Origin: Craterostigma plantagineum
Taxonomy: Eukaryota; Streptophyta; Magnoliopsida; Lamiales; Linderniaceae
Length of the DNA: 64,000 nt
Assembly (NCBI GenBank): GCA_027422505.1
Contig: JAPQWV010000051.1
Span: 434,001-498,000 of the forward strand
Direction of reading: 5' to 3'
The notes beneath the pieces were generated by a model that saw only the letters and a program-made list of their open reading frames with translations, was not told the origin of the DNA and made no database searches. Positions 1 through 14,798 of this stretch are shown piece by piece. The translations under genes were made by a program, and so were the position numbers. Position 1 is the first letter of the stretch. Each line of letters begins with the position of its first letter.

Positions 1-1140
1 AACCCGCATGAAACCATTGTGGTGTTTTATGTAGTTTGCGAACTCATTATATACGTTGCGATGATAACAAGTTTAGGAGGCTTCAAACTGGATACAAGTA
101 TTGCCTTTTAGGAAAGCTCTTATTAGAAATTGGTTCGAATTATTACGCTACGATAGCGCAAGTTGGTGACATGTCTTTTTTTTTTTTACATATATTGATA
201 ATTTAATTGGGTATGATTTAGTACTCCTTGTAGCAATGGGAGAGTAGAGGTTGGCAGTGTACAGGAATAATGACATGAGCAAAGCCCAAGGAGACGATGA
301 TTTATTGTCTATATACTTTGTGATCCTGGTTTCTCGGCTTAGAGTCAAAGTCGAGAAAGCTGTTGAGAAGAAGCATGAGCTTTGGTATTGCCTCCTGCGA
401 GTACTGAACAAGTCATATGCATGAATATTATGACATGACCACTCTAATTAAATAGTCTTAAAATATTGAGTCATGCTATATTGATCTCATACACATGACA
501 TTAGAACATTTTTCCAATGACGCTGAATAATACAAGACAACATGTACCAATAATGCACGTAATCTGAGGTGAAACATGTTTGATACTGAACTTCTCCATT
601 AAATTATAGGAATGAACAACAGCTGATGATTGAGACCAAGGAAGACTTCTTTCTCAATAAAACGGAGTTCCAATTGTTTACACAGGCAATATCCTCCGAT
701 TTGGGTCAAGGGACAAGGATTTACAATTACTGGTTGGATTTATCTGTGCGGGAAAGTGTGGATTGGTACAACTGAAGGCATAACAGAGCAGGCTTGGCAC
801 CTAGCTCAAGGAGTTCGCAAAAATCGTGTCGTTAATGTCTACAAGAGAACTGGAAAAATTGTAGTCTCATATATGCTACAATTACTATCTACAGGAGAAC
901 TGGAAAATTGAACTCTCATGTATTAAACTGTTATAATGTACAATAGTAAGACTTGCTACATGTTCTGATTTCACGAGTGATTATGATAAGACTTTCTTTT
1001 CCCCCGAAACGATAGCTTTCAACATGGGGAGAAAAGATTCCACAAGGGAAAAAACCGACAGAAAATAAAACCCTTTTATCTACGACCAAGAACTAAAGAA
1101 CATATAACAGAAAAAGCGATTAAGCTAAATCTACGATACT
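1..1140. other. No recognisable gene
   Basis: AT-rich sequence with short open frames on both strands, none with a motif I recognise. A stretch near 640-910 is less AT-rich and could be a decayed exon, but I cannot assign it to a family and see no splice structure that would support a gene. Confidence 0.4.
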
Positions 1141-1149
1141 CTTCACTAT

Positions 1150-1470
1150 AACTTGGTCTTCGACGTCAGGGTTTTATCTTCATCGGACTTGGGGCTCCAC
1201 AAGGGAGAAAAGACTCCAGACCCTCGATCCCACAACGGGGACCTCAAGGCTGGTGACGGCGAGGTGGCGGTTGGCAGCGTGGAGAGCAGAGGCAGCGAGG
1301 TGAGGTGGCAGAAGTGGCGGACGGCGAGGCAGCGAGGTGGCGGCAGGCAGCGCGACGGCTGGCAGCAAGGCGGGGCGACGGAGCCGGCGGTGGCGGAGGG
1401 ACGCGCGGAGGCACAACGGTAGAGCGTGGGGGCGGTCATGAGCGGCTAGAGGCGAGACTGGGGCGGCCGA
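1150..1470. repeat. GC-rich, purine-biased low-complexity block
   Basis: This is an island of GGC/GAGG/GGCAGCG-type imperfect repeats inside strongly AT-rich DNA. Both strands are open only because of the biased composition (Arg/Gly/Ala or Pro/Leu rich). No domain is visible, and coding potential is doubtful. It may be part of the transposon whose 3' end lies at 2396. Confidence 0.4.
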
Positions 1471-2369
1471 GCAAAAAATTCTTTTTTTCCTAGAAAAATA
1501 AAAAGATAAAAACTTGAAAAAAAAAGAAAAAAAGTTGAGAAAAAAAAGTTGAGCTCCCCCGACCTCTATTACAGAGGTGGGGGAGGAGGACGACGAAGAG
1601 AGGAGAAGCTACTTCTTTGCAGGTGGGAAAGTAGAGGACGAATGTCTATTATAGACTTTTTTCAACCTCTGATCGGCTTTGTCTATTATGTAAAATTGTT
1701 ATTAGGATTTAACACTTCGTTGAGTAACATGACCTTATTAACAGTCTTACATATTATAATAGTTGATCAGCGAAACAACGTTACAAAATCGATACCGTCA
1801 TACAAAATGAACAATAGTAATAATCATATAATGCAATCGCTATCGTTTGTGTCAATGAAAATTTCATCATTCTTGAGTTTAAATATGGCTCAAAAATGCT
1901 ATTTTGCTTCATCAACGAACTCTTGCGAGGCTGGTTTAACACAATCTTCGCCCTTAAGAAAAATAATACAAAGAGGCTGCAAAGAGTAATAAAAAAACAT
2001 AGCTCCAAGCACACAATTTTATGTTCTCTTCGAAATTTGATGGCTTATATTGTATGACGTTTATAACATCAATATTGTAAGACTGATATGTTGATCGACT
2101 GTTCTTTACTATAATGGTAACTGATAATGTAACATTTTTGCTAACATCAATGTTGTAAAAATGCTTCACGGGTTGACACTATATTACGTTATGATCAAAT
2201 TGACATTGTAAGATGTCCAATATAGCAATGCTCAAGAGTTAAATGTCACTGATTCAGACGGGAAAATCTCAAGTTCTTTGAACTTCAGTGAGTCGAAAGA
2301 CGAGGAAGAGGCTTCCAATTCACGTACTGTATTTGGAGAACTTTGTTTCAATTTTACCACAAAATATAA

Positions 2370-2396
2370 CCCGTGCGTAGCACGGGCTACACCTAG
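2370..2396 (+). mobile_element. Helitron 3' terminus
   Basis: A perfect 7-bp stem, CCCGTGC/GCACGGG with a 3-nt loop (2370-2386), is followed 6 nt later by CTAG (2393-2396) and then T. This is the classic plant Helitron 3' end: a short GC hairpin just upstream of CTRR, inserted before T. The matching 5' TC end was not located, so the element's length is unknown. Confidence 0.65.
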
Positions 2397-2715
2397 TTGT
2401 AACAAAGTTAATAAAACATTAATGATAATGGCCATTTTTTTATCCAATTTTTTTTCTTTTTCCTTTCAGTGGCAAAGCTCATAAAAATGGACCTAAGTTA
2501 CTTAAATACAAAGTATAAACCAAAATGCATCTCTCATTATTTTTTTTTTATAATTTCTAAACAAAAGAGGTTTACTTATAACACATAATAGTGACTTCCA
2601 AAATTTTTAGAGGATGTGTTAATGGTCAATGGTAGCAATGAACACGTAATCAAGGGCATATTTCATTTGGTATGCAACTACGAAGTCCATAAAAATGAGC
2701 CTATGAATTGATCGA

Positions 2716-3165
2716 TTAAAAAAAAAACGGACATCTACACATGAATACCTAATTGAATAAAATTTTTACATATATGTATCCATGTCAGAAAATTTTACAG
2801 ATAGGTACCCGATTTAATTTTTATCAGTTTCTTCAGTCATGTCGTACCTTCATGTGTGTATGGCGTATCATAACATGTTGATAAAGGGTACCTAAATGTG
2901 TTCGTACGACATATCTATGTTGTAAATAGGGCACCTAAATGTGCTAATACGCGTACCATTTTCTATTGTATAAGTACCCAAATGTGTTGATATTGGGTAT
3001 GCGAATGTGTTGTACGGTGTACCTGCGGCGGATCGGGTACCTATGTGCAAAAAAATTATTCTGTTAGGTACCCAACATATAAAAAAATCGTGACATGGTA
3101 CTAAATTATAAGTTTTTATCCAAGTAGATATTTATGTGTAAAGACCCCTAAAAACAACAGACATC
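2716..3165. mobile_element. MITE-like element with imperfect terminal inverted repeats
   Basis: The left edge (near GGACATCTACACATGAATAC) is roughly the reverse complement of the right edge (near TATTTATGTGTAAAGACCCC), over about 35 bp. The interior repeats 'gtacc(t/c)' phrases and has no coding potential. A partial direct copy of the right edge follows at 3160-3210. Superfamily unknown; no clear target duplication seen. Confidence 0.35.
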
Positions 3166-3717
3166 TACACATAAATACTTATATGTAAAGATCCCTAAAA
3201 ACAACGTGAAACTGTGCGTTTTATTGATTTTTTTGTAAGTTAAACTTATTTTATCAATGGTAAGTTAGGCAGGCTTAAATAATAATAAAAAAAAACCCTC
3301 ATTTGCCGAAAATAACAGCTGCCATAAAAAGAAGAATAAATCTTTTCCTAATATGAACAGAGCCCTAAATTGAAAAGTTCCTTTGGATATTGAAGCTATA
3401 TCAGATCCTTAAACTGCAAAATGTTAGGTAATTTTATATGAAAAGCAGTCAACTTTAGGGTTCAAAGTGGATGGCAAGGCAGTAGGTTTATGTTTCCAAG
3501 TAATGCTAATTAGAATAATTATCTAGTATGTATCAATATAAGCTCTTGCAAAAAGTGAGCCTAATCGTGTATTACACTGTTAAATTGAATTAAACAGATA
3601 AGCCTCTTCATTACCACTAGTTATGGGACTTCGTTAATTTTATCTATCTTTTTTCATGGGTGATTAAAAAAAGGGGGATTTAATTGGTTTTCAATTTTGT
3701 ATACAAGAACCGGCAAT

Positions 3718-3925
3718 TAGGGTTGTAAATGAATCGAATTTTTTTGTTCGATTCGATATTCGATTCGAAATTTACGATTCGAATTCGTAAAATTCGAATA
3801 TAGAATCCGAATAAGAATATTTTTTCGATTCGAATCATTTCCGAATACGAATATGAATATGTCGAGATTCGATTCGAATATTATCCGAATATTCGGATTC
3901 GAATAATTATTATATATAAATTTAA
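3718..3925. repeat. ATTCGAAT-rich palindromic repeat
   Basis: This is a dense run of GATTCGAAT and CGAATA motifs, which are self-complementary and repeat many times within 200 bp. It resembles a common non-coding dispersed repeat of plant intergenic DNA, possibly an end of a non-autonomous hAT-type element. It is flanked by AT-rich DNA to 4300 in which I see no gene. Confidence 0.4.
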
Positions 3926-4669
3926 ATAATATAATATACTATATTACTTGCAATTAAAATTGGTCCATGATATTAAATACTAAGATATTAGGCCCAGACA
4001 TAAGCTATTAGGCCCAACTTGAAAGAAAACAAACTTAACCCAATTAAATACTTTGTTAAAAAAGATAAAATAAAAGAAAGTATAATCAACACAAAGCTAC
4101 AACGGCTATTTCCACAAATTCTTTTAACACAATTGAAAGTTGAAACCCTACGCGCCAACAACGCCTAGCCAAGCTACGGGTTTACTGACGCCGACGATTC
4201 AGAAGCCCCAATTAGTGACGCCAATAACTGAAAAAATAAAGAAAATATATTTTATTATCTTTTTCTCGTCGATTCAGAAGCCCTAAGATCCCTTTCTTCA
4301 AAACGCTTAACTCCCCTCGATCAAGCGCGACGACGGAGATGGATTCTCCTCCTTCTAAAATCCGGGCTAAAATCCGGCGGAGGTGGGTACCCTCAGTCGT
4401 GGATGGCGAAGAAAAATCTGCACTGGGTAAGATATAGTTAGCTTGCTTTTGCGTTCCTGAATCTGGCAAGGATAGCGTGTTTTCTAATGGAAACGATGTG
4501 TTCGACGTGGGTCATTGCTTGTTTCTCTTAAATTTAGACGACGATGCAAGCGATGATGATGCCTTCGATGATGATGCCTATGTTCCACGCAACCCTCATC
4601 TGTTTTTCAATAAATCTAGTTTAGGTATCTGCATTTTGCATTGTTAGCTCGACCCTCTACCTTTTTGGA

Positions 4670-5488
4670 ATGAAAAAAGAGCTGTACAAATATGATTTGC
4701 CTTCTTCAATATCACTATCATCGTCGTCGTTGTCGTCATCCTCTCCTAGTATTTCTCCACTGCCACCTGACGTAGTGACATTGACTGCTGCTATGCTAAT
4801 TGATGTCTGTAGTCCCATGCAGTTTTGCAAGCATAGTGCCATGGCTTGTCCAACACTTGATGGGAAAAAAATACTAGTATTGAGTTCTTCATTTCCTGCT
4901 ATTGACTTTGACTGTGGAAAATTTGAGTTATTTGATATTGCTAAGAAAGAGTGGACTCATCTCCCTGATCTACGACCGCTGCTCTTTTCACGACCTACTA
5001 ACTTCTACAAGTATCGTTGTTATCCTCATCCGAAGGATTGTATTTGCGTGCGCTCGATTTCTTTCATCGATAACGGGCATGACTTGCTTGTCGTTACAAC
5101 TGTGGGAGATTTCGTTTTAAATATAGAAAAGAGTGGTTCCGAGTGGTTAGAGTTCAAAGAATTGCAATTTCCTACCGAAGAGTATTCGGTGTTTGTGTTA
5201 ATTAAGAATGGTTTGTGCTGGACGGACTGGTTTGCATGGGCGGATGGAGGAACTCGTTTGTCATCCTATCCAGGGTTGTCATTAGGAACTCGTCCCTATC
5301 GTCGCAATATTGGAAGCGGAACTAGTTGGCTGCAGCCGGCCTCTTCTAATCTTTTCTGCGTTGCACGCACTTTTGTTGACCTCCAAGACAGGCGCCCGCA
5401 TTTGATTATAGATATTTGCAAATGCCTTGATTCGGATGGTGGGTGGAAACTGAGAGAGATTAAAATTTGTATTAGGACCGCAGGCTAA
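4670..5488 (+). CDS. Kelch-like / F-box-associated type protein, uncertain 5' end
   Basis: An open frame of 272 codons. The middle part (LDGKKILVLSS, then FELFDIAKKEWTHLPDLRPL) reads like one blade of a kelch-type beta-propeller as found in plant F-box-associated proteins; the family is not certain. The frame extends upstream to about 4623 (reading ...STLYLFGMKKELYKYD), so the ATG at 4670 is probably internal. A possible first exon starts at 4339 (MDSPPSKIR) with an Asp-rich stretch near 4540-4590. That segment is in a different frame, contains an in-frame TAG, and I cannot join it with convincing splice sites. No F-box is seen. The gene may be real with an unresolved intron, or a decaying pseudogene. 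Confidence 0.45.
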   Translation: MKKELYKYDLPSSISLSSSSLSSSSPSISPLPPDVVTLTAAMLIDVCSPMQFCKHSAMACPTLDGKKILVLSSSFPAIDFDCGKFELFDIAKKEWTHLPDLRPLLFSRPTNFYKYRCYPHPKDCICVRSISFIDNGHDLLVVTTVGDFVLNIEKSGSEWLEFKELQFPTEEYSVFVLIKNGLCWTDWFAWADGGTRLSSYPGLSLGTRPYRRNIGSGTSWLQPASSNLFCVARTFVDLQDRRPHLIIDICKCLDSDGGWKLREIKICIRTAG

Positions 5489-5499
5489 GGGTTGGGAAG

Positions 5500-6100
5500 A
5501 TTGTTTCCTTCCCACGTGCCTCTGCTCCGTTCCTTGATGCCATATTTTAAGTTTTTGTTATATTTTGTGTGCAAAACAACCTTTCTTGAGTATCTTTCTT
5601 TCCTTTTGTGAGTGTTTTTGACAGAGTTTATACTTTTGCTTGCTTGCAGCAAAAGTTATATGAATAGTTATATGAATGGAATGCAATAAACTTTTGTCAC
5701 CTTATCTCTTTTCTTGATGCGAGCTATTCGTGACATGGTGATATGATGTGTCTGCCAATTTGTATGCACTCACTGGTGGAAATAATTTTACGAACTGAAA
5801 TTCGAACACTACGGAATTTTACGAAGTTGGAAAGTATGGTTTTGCGAAAGCAGTTGCGAAATGTTTTCCGAAAGCATTTTGCGAAATGTTCTGCGGCGTG
5901 GATGTCTAAACAACAAGTTTGCCAAACCGAATTTGCGAAACGAATTTCGAAACGGAATCAGGAGAAAATTTTGCGAAACTTATTTCGCGGGTCACTGTTC
6001 ACCCGCGATAGCTCCTTAATTTTTTTTTTTTTTTTTTTTTATGTATTTTTCTTTATGTTTTGTAATAAGGATCGATTGATTAAATAAATAGTATGTGCTT
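5500..6100. other. Intergenic, TGCGAAA-rich stretch and poly-T
   Basis: Between about 5800 and 5985 the motif TGCGAAA or its variants recurs many times, followed by a run of about 22 T at 6020. It has no coding evidence beyond a biased frame. The structure could be a short retroposed or repeat-derived piece. Confidence 0.3.
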
Positions 6101-6104
6101 CATA

Positions 6105-6200
6105 TAAATGGGATTTTGGAAGAAGTCGATGTGAAGAAGATGATGGGATTTGGAAGAAGTCGATGTGAAGAAGACGATGGGATTTGGGAAGAAGACGCAC
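6105..6200 (+). repeat. Short minisatellite, about 3 units
   Basis: The phrase GATGGGATTTGGAAGAAG recurs three times at roughly 35-bp spacing, the last unit diverged. No gene is associated with it. AT-rich DNA without genes continues to 6806. Confidence 0.55.
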
Positions 6201-6814
6201 TGTTAACTGCTGTTCATTCGTTTCCTTTTTTCTTGTTTATTTATGTTCCTAATAAATTCGTAAATTTCAATATAAATTATATAAATGAAATGACTAATGT
6301 TTATTTAAAATTAATGTGTAAAGAAACCTTAATTTGTCCTTTTTATATTATATATTTATATTAAAAAGTAATTTGTCCCTTCCAATGAACATGTAATTTG
6401 TAAATTTCAATATAAATTATTTAAATGAAATGATAAATGTTTATTTATAATTAATTACAATAATTTAAAAACCTAAAAAAATTTCTTAGGAAACAATGAA
6501 ATGTTATTAAAAAAATAAAAACCTTAATTCAAAATAAAGTGTTACAAAAAAAAATTATATGATACTTTTGTTCTAACTATGAAATAAATTAGTATTATTT
6601 CACAAGTTAAATTTGTGTATTGTATTTGCGAATTTGGTTTGCTATTATTTTCATAATTTAGATAATTTTCAACAAATTACTTAATTAAGTGATAATATTT
6701 TATGCATACGTTTCCTATTAAAATATTTTTTCTTGTGATAAATCTTATTTTATTTACTTTAGATTCTATAATTTTTTGAATTTCTTAATTTAAAATTTAT
6801 ATTCTTAAGTTTTT

Positions 6815-7202
6815 CGGCAATTTTCAGTTCAGGCCCCTCATAAGTATAATTTAGGGTTCAGACCCTCTTCGGAAAATATTTAGTTTTAAGGACCCATTTT
6901 TATGCAGTACCACTTTATTGCTCTTACATACGAGTATGTTGAAATTCTGTACCACAAAACCATAATACGGTACCAGTTTACGATCATCTGATACCACTTT
7001 ATTTTCTGCAGTACCACTTTACTGCTCTGACATACCAGTATCTTGAAAGTTTGTAACACAAAACAATCATTCTATACCAGCTCATATATTTTGCATACCA
7101 CTTTTTACACCACATAAAATGGGTCCTTTAACCTAAAAATTCTTAAACAGGGTCTGAATTCGAAATCAAACACTTAAAAGGGGCCTGATTTCGAATTGAC
7201 CC
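6815..7202. mobile_element. Mutator-like MITE with 9-bp target duplication
   Basis: A 388-bp non-coding element whose ends are long imperfect inverted repeats. The left end reads ...TTCAGGCCCC...CAGACCCT...AAGGACCCATTTT, and the reverse complement of the right end carries the same ordered blocks. It is flanked on both sides by TAAGTTTTT (6806-6814 and 7203-7211). A 9-bp duplication with long TIRs is the signature of Mutator-superfamily elements. The interior repeats 'taccactttat' phrases and encodes nothing. Confidence 0.7.
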
Positions 7203-7225
7203 TAAGTTTTTTATCTGAAAATTTA

Positions 7226-8833
7226 GGGCAAAAGCCTAAAATAGTCTCGATAATTACCCTGTGAACCAATGTAGTCCCCGATGTTCCGCGGGGACCAAGT
7301 TAGTCCCCGATGTTATCGAAAATGAACCAAATTGATCACTTCCGTTACTCCGACGTCAATTTAGACGGAAATGCTATTTGCGGCGGAACTAGCGACGGAT
7401 ATTCCGTCGCTAAATGATAAAATAAAATGATAAATTAAGCATTGAAAATGAGAACCAAAAAAGGAAAAAAAAATTCAAAAAATAGAGTAAAAATTCAAAA
7501 AAAAAAGAATTAAATAAAAAACAAATAATAATAAAAATAAAAAAAAAAACAAAAAGTAAAAATAAAAATGATAAATTAAACATAAAAATGAGGGAAAAAT
7601 CGAAAAAAGTGGAAAAATTCAAAATAGAGTAAAATATCAAAAAGAAAAACGAGAGAATATTACTTATAAATTAAATAAAAATAAATAATAATGAAAATAA
7701 AAACCAAAATTAAAATTAAAATGATAAGTTAAACATCAAAAAAGAGGAAAAAAATCCAAAAAAAAGGAAAAAAATTCAAAAAATAGAGTAAAAATTTCAG
7801 AAAAACAAGAGAATATTACAAATAAATCAAATAAAAAAAATTCGAGAACTGGAATGATTACGTACTCATTAACTTGGCAGGGAGGGTCTTCGTAAAACTT
7901 TTAGAGCCACTTTTTATCCTTAATTTTGTTTTCCTTTTTATCTAATTTTTAATAAATAAATATATTATTATTTTTTCATTTTTTAAATCTTAAATTTATA
8001 TTTATCATTTTTTATTATAATTTTAGTTTTTTATTTTATTTTTATTTTTATTTATTTTTTATTTAATTTATTAGCAATATTCTCTTGTTTGCTTTTTGAA
8101 TTTTTTACTCTATTTTTTGAATTTTCTTCCTTTTTTGGATTTTTTCCTCTTTTTAATGTTTAACTTATCATTTTATTTTAATTTTGGTTTTCTATTTTTA
8201 TTATTATTTATTTTTATGTAATTTATTAGTAATATTCTCTTGTTTTTTTTTTTTGAATTTTTTACTCTATTCTTTGAATTTGTTTTCCTTTTTTTGGATT
8301 TTTTCCTCATTTCTAATGTTTAATTTAACAGTTTTTATTTTAATTTTGGTTTTTATTTTTATTATTATTTATTTTTTATTTAATTTATTAGTAATATTCT
8401 CTTGTTTTTTTTAACTCTATTTTTTAATTTTTTTTTCCTTTTTTGGATTTCTTCCTCATTTTTAATGTTTAATTATGCATTTCTCATTTTAATTTTAGTT
8501 TTTTTTATTTTTATATTATTTATCTTTTTATTTAATTTATTAGTAATATTCTCTTGTTTTTTTGTTTTTTCACTCTATTTTTTGAAATTTTTTTCCCCTT
8601 TTTTTGGATTTTTTTCTCAATTTTAATGCTTAATTTATCATTGTTTTTAATTTTTTTCATTTAGCGGCGGACCGTCGCAAATAGCATTTCCGTCTAAATT
8701 GACGTCGGACTGACAAAAGTGACCAATTTGGTTCATTTTCGCTAACATCGGGGACTAAATTGGTCCCCGCGGAACATCGGGGACTAAATTTGTTTACAAG
8801 GTAATTATCAGGGACTATTTCAGGCTTTTGCCC
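7226..8833. mobile_element. Foldback (long inverted repeat) element, 1.6 kb
   Basis: The outer 160 bp at each end are inverted copies (GGGCAAAAGCC... at the left, ...GGCTTTTGCCC at the right, both with 'agtccccgatgttccgcggggacc'-like blocks). Inside, the arms stay complementary: the left arm is A-rich and the right arm T-rich. The arms are built of units of about 155 bp, marked in the right arm by 'aatattctcttg' near 8071, 8226, 8388 and 8540. The ends abut TA on each side, with no longer target duplication. The Phe/Leu-rich open frames here are composition artefacts. Related to MULE/foldback-type non-autonomous elements by structure only. Confidence 0.65.
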
Positions 8834-9583
8834 TAAGAATATATAATTTTTAACGTAATTAATACCAATCACTTTGAAAACTTTTTCTTTTCTTTTTTTA
8901 ATAGTATATAATTCCTACATGATAAATGGCAAGAACAAAGTGTGCAAAAAGACACTGCAAACGCAAAAGGGGCAAGAGAGAGAGAAGCTAAACAAATAGT
9001 TTATTCATAATATATTTTCCCCACCACCCAAAGAACACCTATCATCAAATCACAGATACGCACGGAATTCATTTGTTCATCGCATTTTCTTCTCTCTCTC
9101 TCTCTCGCTCGCTCTTCCTTTTTCTCAAAATTTTCCCCGTCCAATACCGCGGTTCACGCGTATTTGCGTGCCCATCGTTTTTGTTTCATCATCTGCATCG
9201 TTTCTACCGTGTCTTGATGTTGGAAATTTGAGAACATCTGTCGAGAGAAAGCGAAATAATCGCTTGCGATATGGGCGTATTGTTTTCTTGGTGAATTTTG
9301 CCCAGGATTTTTTTTGTTATCAGATCGATGAGATATTGTTTTTAAAATTTGGGGTTTCTGTTTAGGGATTCGCACCAATTTTAATTTTTTCATGGAGTAG
9401 TTGAAGTGCTCGGTTGGGACGTCAATTGATATTGAATTTGTTGGGTGATATTTTGGATCGGCTTCTGGGAATTTGACTGCGGTTTGTTCGCTTCTAAAAT
9501 TTGGTGAAATCGAGCGTTTGAACCGTTGAAGGTGTGAGGGGAATTTTGGAATCTGTGTGACTGTTGAAATAGAAGAGATTGAG
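8834..9583 (+). promoter_or_regulatory. Upstream and 5' leader region of the casein kinase 1-like gene
   Basis: Contains a TCTC pyrimidine tract (about 9090-9120) of the kind common in plant 5' leaders. The later part (about 9170-9580) resembles a leader, perhaps with an intron. No unambiguous TATA box could be assigned. Confidence 0.35.
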
Positions 9584-12774
<3,191 letters not shown>

Positions 12775-12811
12775 AACTAAATCAACTGTATTATCTTGTG
12801 TTGTGCCCTTC

Positions 12812-12813
12812 TT

Positions 12814-12843
<30 letters not shown>
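12812..12843. repeat. (TA)n microsatellite
   Basis: An uninterrupted TA run in the short convergent space between the kinase gene's stop codon and the eL14 gene's 3' end. It probably lies in the 3' UTR of the kinase transcript. Confidence 0.9.
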
Positions 12844-12844
<1 letters not shown>

Positions 12845-13030
12845 CCAGTAATATTATTATTATACTCTTTTCTTGTTTTAATCTGTCAAGTTTGTGAGAG
12901 TGGTTCGCCCGGGTTCTAAAGATTCTTGCTTTTTTGTAACGTTATACGCTTTCCTGCATTTGGTTTTATGTACGAAACATATGGTGAAATATGAAGCAGC
13001 CAATTTTAGATAAGTTAGGAAGAAACGTAC

Positions 13031-13080
13031 GCGTACAAGCGCAGAAACATGTCTTTCGTCCGCAGAAACATGTCTTTCGT
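13031..13080. repeat. Tandem 21-bp duplication
   Basis: The sequence CGCAGAAACATGTCTTTCGTC occurs twice in immediate tandem. It lies just beyond the stop codon of the minus-strand eL14 gene, so probably in its 3' UTR. Confidence 0.75.
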
Positions 13081-13104
13081 CGAATTAGAGTAGAAATGCA
13101 ATAC

Positions 13105-14221
13105 TTAGGCAGCAGATTCTTTCTTAAGCTTAGACAGCTCCTGTCGAACGAGTCCAGCCCTCTGCGAATCGAGAAAACGTATCGTCATTTTTCGAGTGAT
13201 AAGGAGATGAGTTTGTTTAAAGAAATTGAGTTTCAAGCTAGCAATTAAAGAGATTCCATGATGATTCAACGTCCTTATGCCTAAAATGAATCATACGTAC
13301 CTTGATCTTGGCGAGCATAAGCTTGAACCGATCGAAGTCGTTAAGGACTGCCCTTCTCTTCTGCACAATTAGCTTCCTTCCCCATGAACTCTTCTCCCAC
13401 TTGCCTTGAACATCTGTCGTAAAAATGAAAATGAACAGTAGACAATTCATATGCAGTATTGAAAGCAAATGAAAAAGAGAACTAAACTATGGCGTAATAT
13501 GCTTAGGCTCGGCTCTCACCAGCAGCCTCCATGGCAGCAATTAGAGCCTTCTTCTTGGGAACCCGTTTGATGTCGATTTTGATATCTGTGAGTGAGAGCC
13601 TCTTGAAGTTCATCTGACTTCTGACCATATCAGGTGCATCTACAAGGGCCTGCCAATAAACACAAGTTCGAACATATTCGTTCTTGAGATCAACACGGTG
13701 AGATTGATCGAGCTAATTCAGATTTCAAAACGTTGACTAGACAAAGAAAAGCCCCATTGATGTTGCAGAAGAATACACTGTGTACTTCTACTTCTACTTC
13801 ATTGATGAAATAGATTGTACAGACACAACTTAAACCATTGTAGAACATAGCCCCGCATTATCAGGACTCCAATATTCCACGAAAAAGGCAATCAAGAAAA
13901 CCACATACGTAAAATCAGAAATGAAAATTCTTTCGAAACAGCAAAAATGAAAAAAAAAAAAAAAAAACTTGCAGCTTTTTTTGTACACAAAAAGACGTAC
14001 CCGATTAGCATCAATGACATCGACTATCACTACGAGCTTTCCGTATTCCTTTCCGTAGTTGATCAGTGCCACCCGGCCAATCTCAATAAACCTCTTGAAC
14101 GGCTATGTGGACAGAAATTAAAATCAAGAAGAAAAGAAATCCAAATCAGACACCATAAAAAATCGCATTGCATAGAAAAATTAAGGAGCTGAAAAGCAAT
14201 TTCCTACCGCACGCTCACCAT
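13105..14221 (-). CDS. RPL14: 60S ribosomal protein eL14, 5 exons, 134 aa
   Basis: Minus-strand exons: 14221-14219 (ATG only), 14102-14001, 13649-13520, 13413-13301, 13161-13105. The total is 405 nt, 134 aa plus stop, the usual plant length. The protein starts [18 protein letters not shown] and contains [14 protein letters not shown] (KOW-type SH3 fold). Later motifs are [25 protein letters not shown] and a basic C-terminus [15 protein letters not shown]. This identifies eL14 of the large ribosomal subunit. Exon 1 carries only the initiator codon, a layout seen in several plant ribosomal protein genes. It lies tail-to-tail with the kinase gene, about 330 bp apart. Confidence 0.95.
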
Positions 14222-14798
14222 TTCCGGCGACTTCTGATCTGCTCTGCTGCGCTGCGCCGAAGAGTTGAAACGATAGAGATCGACTGATGGGAAGTAAGTA
14301 TATATTTGCTAGGGTTCCTTGTTTACAGTTTACAATGGGCTCATATTGGGCTTTAAGGTTATTGGGCTTGTGACTCTAGGCCCATTTATTAATTTAAATG
14401 AGTGACATTGGAAAAATAGCCTTAAATAATCTAGACTCTTATATTAATGCTCAGCACGAATTAAAATCATTCAATTTGGTGTGTCACGGCCAATTATAAT
14501 ATTTTTAAATTAATATTTAACATAAATAAAAAATAAGAAACCAGCCACTACCCTTCTATATTTAGTAATTGTTATTAATATTTAATGAATGATTTATATA
14601 TTATGTAGCAATCGCATATGAGTGTGCAATTTAGACTAGTCTTAATCATGGCTATTATTGTTTCAATTTCCAACTATATAGTATATCATTAAATTACCAC
14701 AATTGTTAATTTCATTCAACGCATAAAGTAACTGCAAAATTCATTCAAGCATCTTATCTTGATTCTTGTCCATAAGTGGATCTCCATAATTGAATTTA
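14222..14798. other. Promoter side of eL14 and AT-rich intergenic DNA
   Basis: The region upstream of eL14 holds 'GGGCTT/GGCCCA' motifs near 14340-14390, similar to the site II-type (TGGGCC/Y) elements often found before plant ribosomal protein genes. The remainder is AT-rich and without a gene. Confidence 0.4.

Noticed and set aside
148..911. Open frames of 87 and 93 codons at the left edge
   Set aside because: No recognised motif, no splice context and biased composition; not enough to call genes.
1146..1493. Overlapping frames on both strands in the GC-rich block
   Set aside because: Simultaneously open frames on both strands reflect low-complexity GGC/GAGG repeats.
7410..8626. Several Phe/Leu/Ile-rich open frames
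   Set aside because: They are translations of the T-rich arms of the foldback element and have no domain or codon structure.
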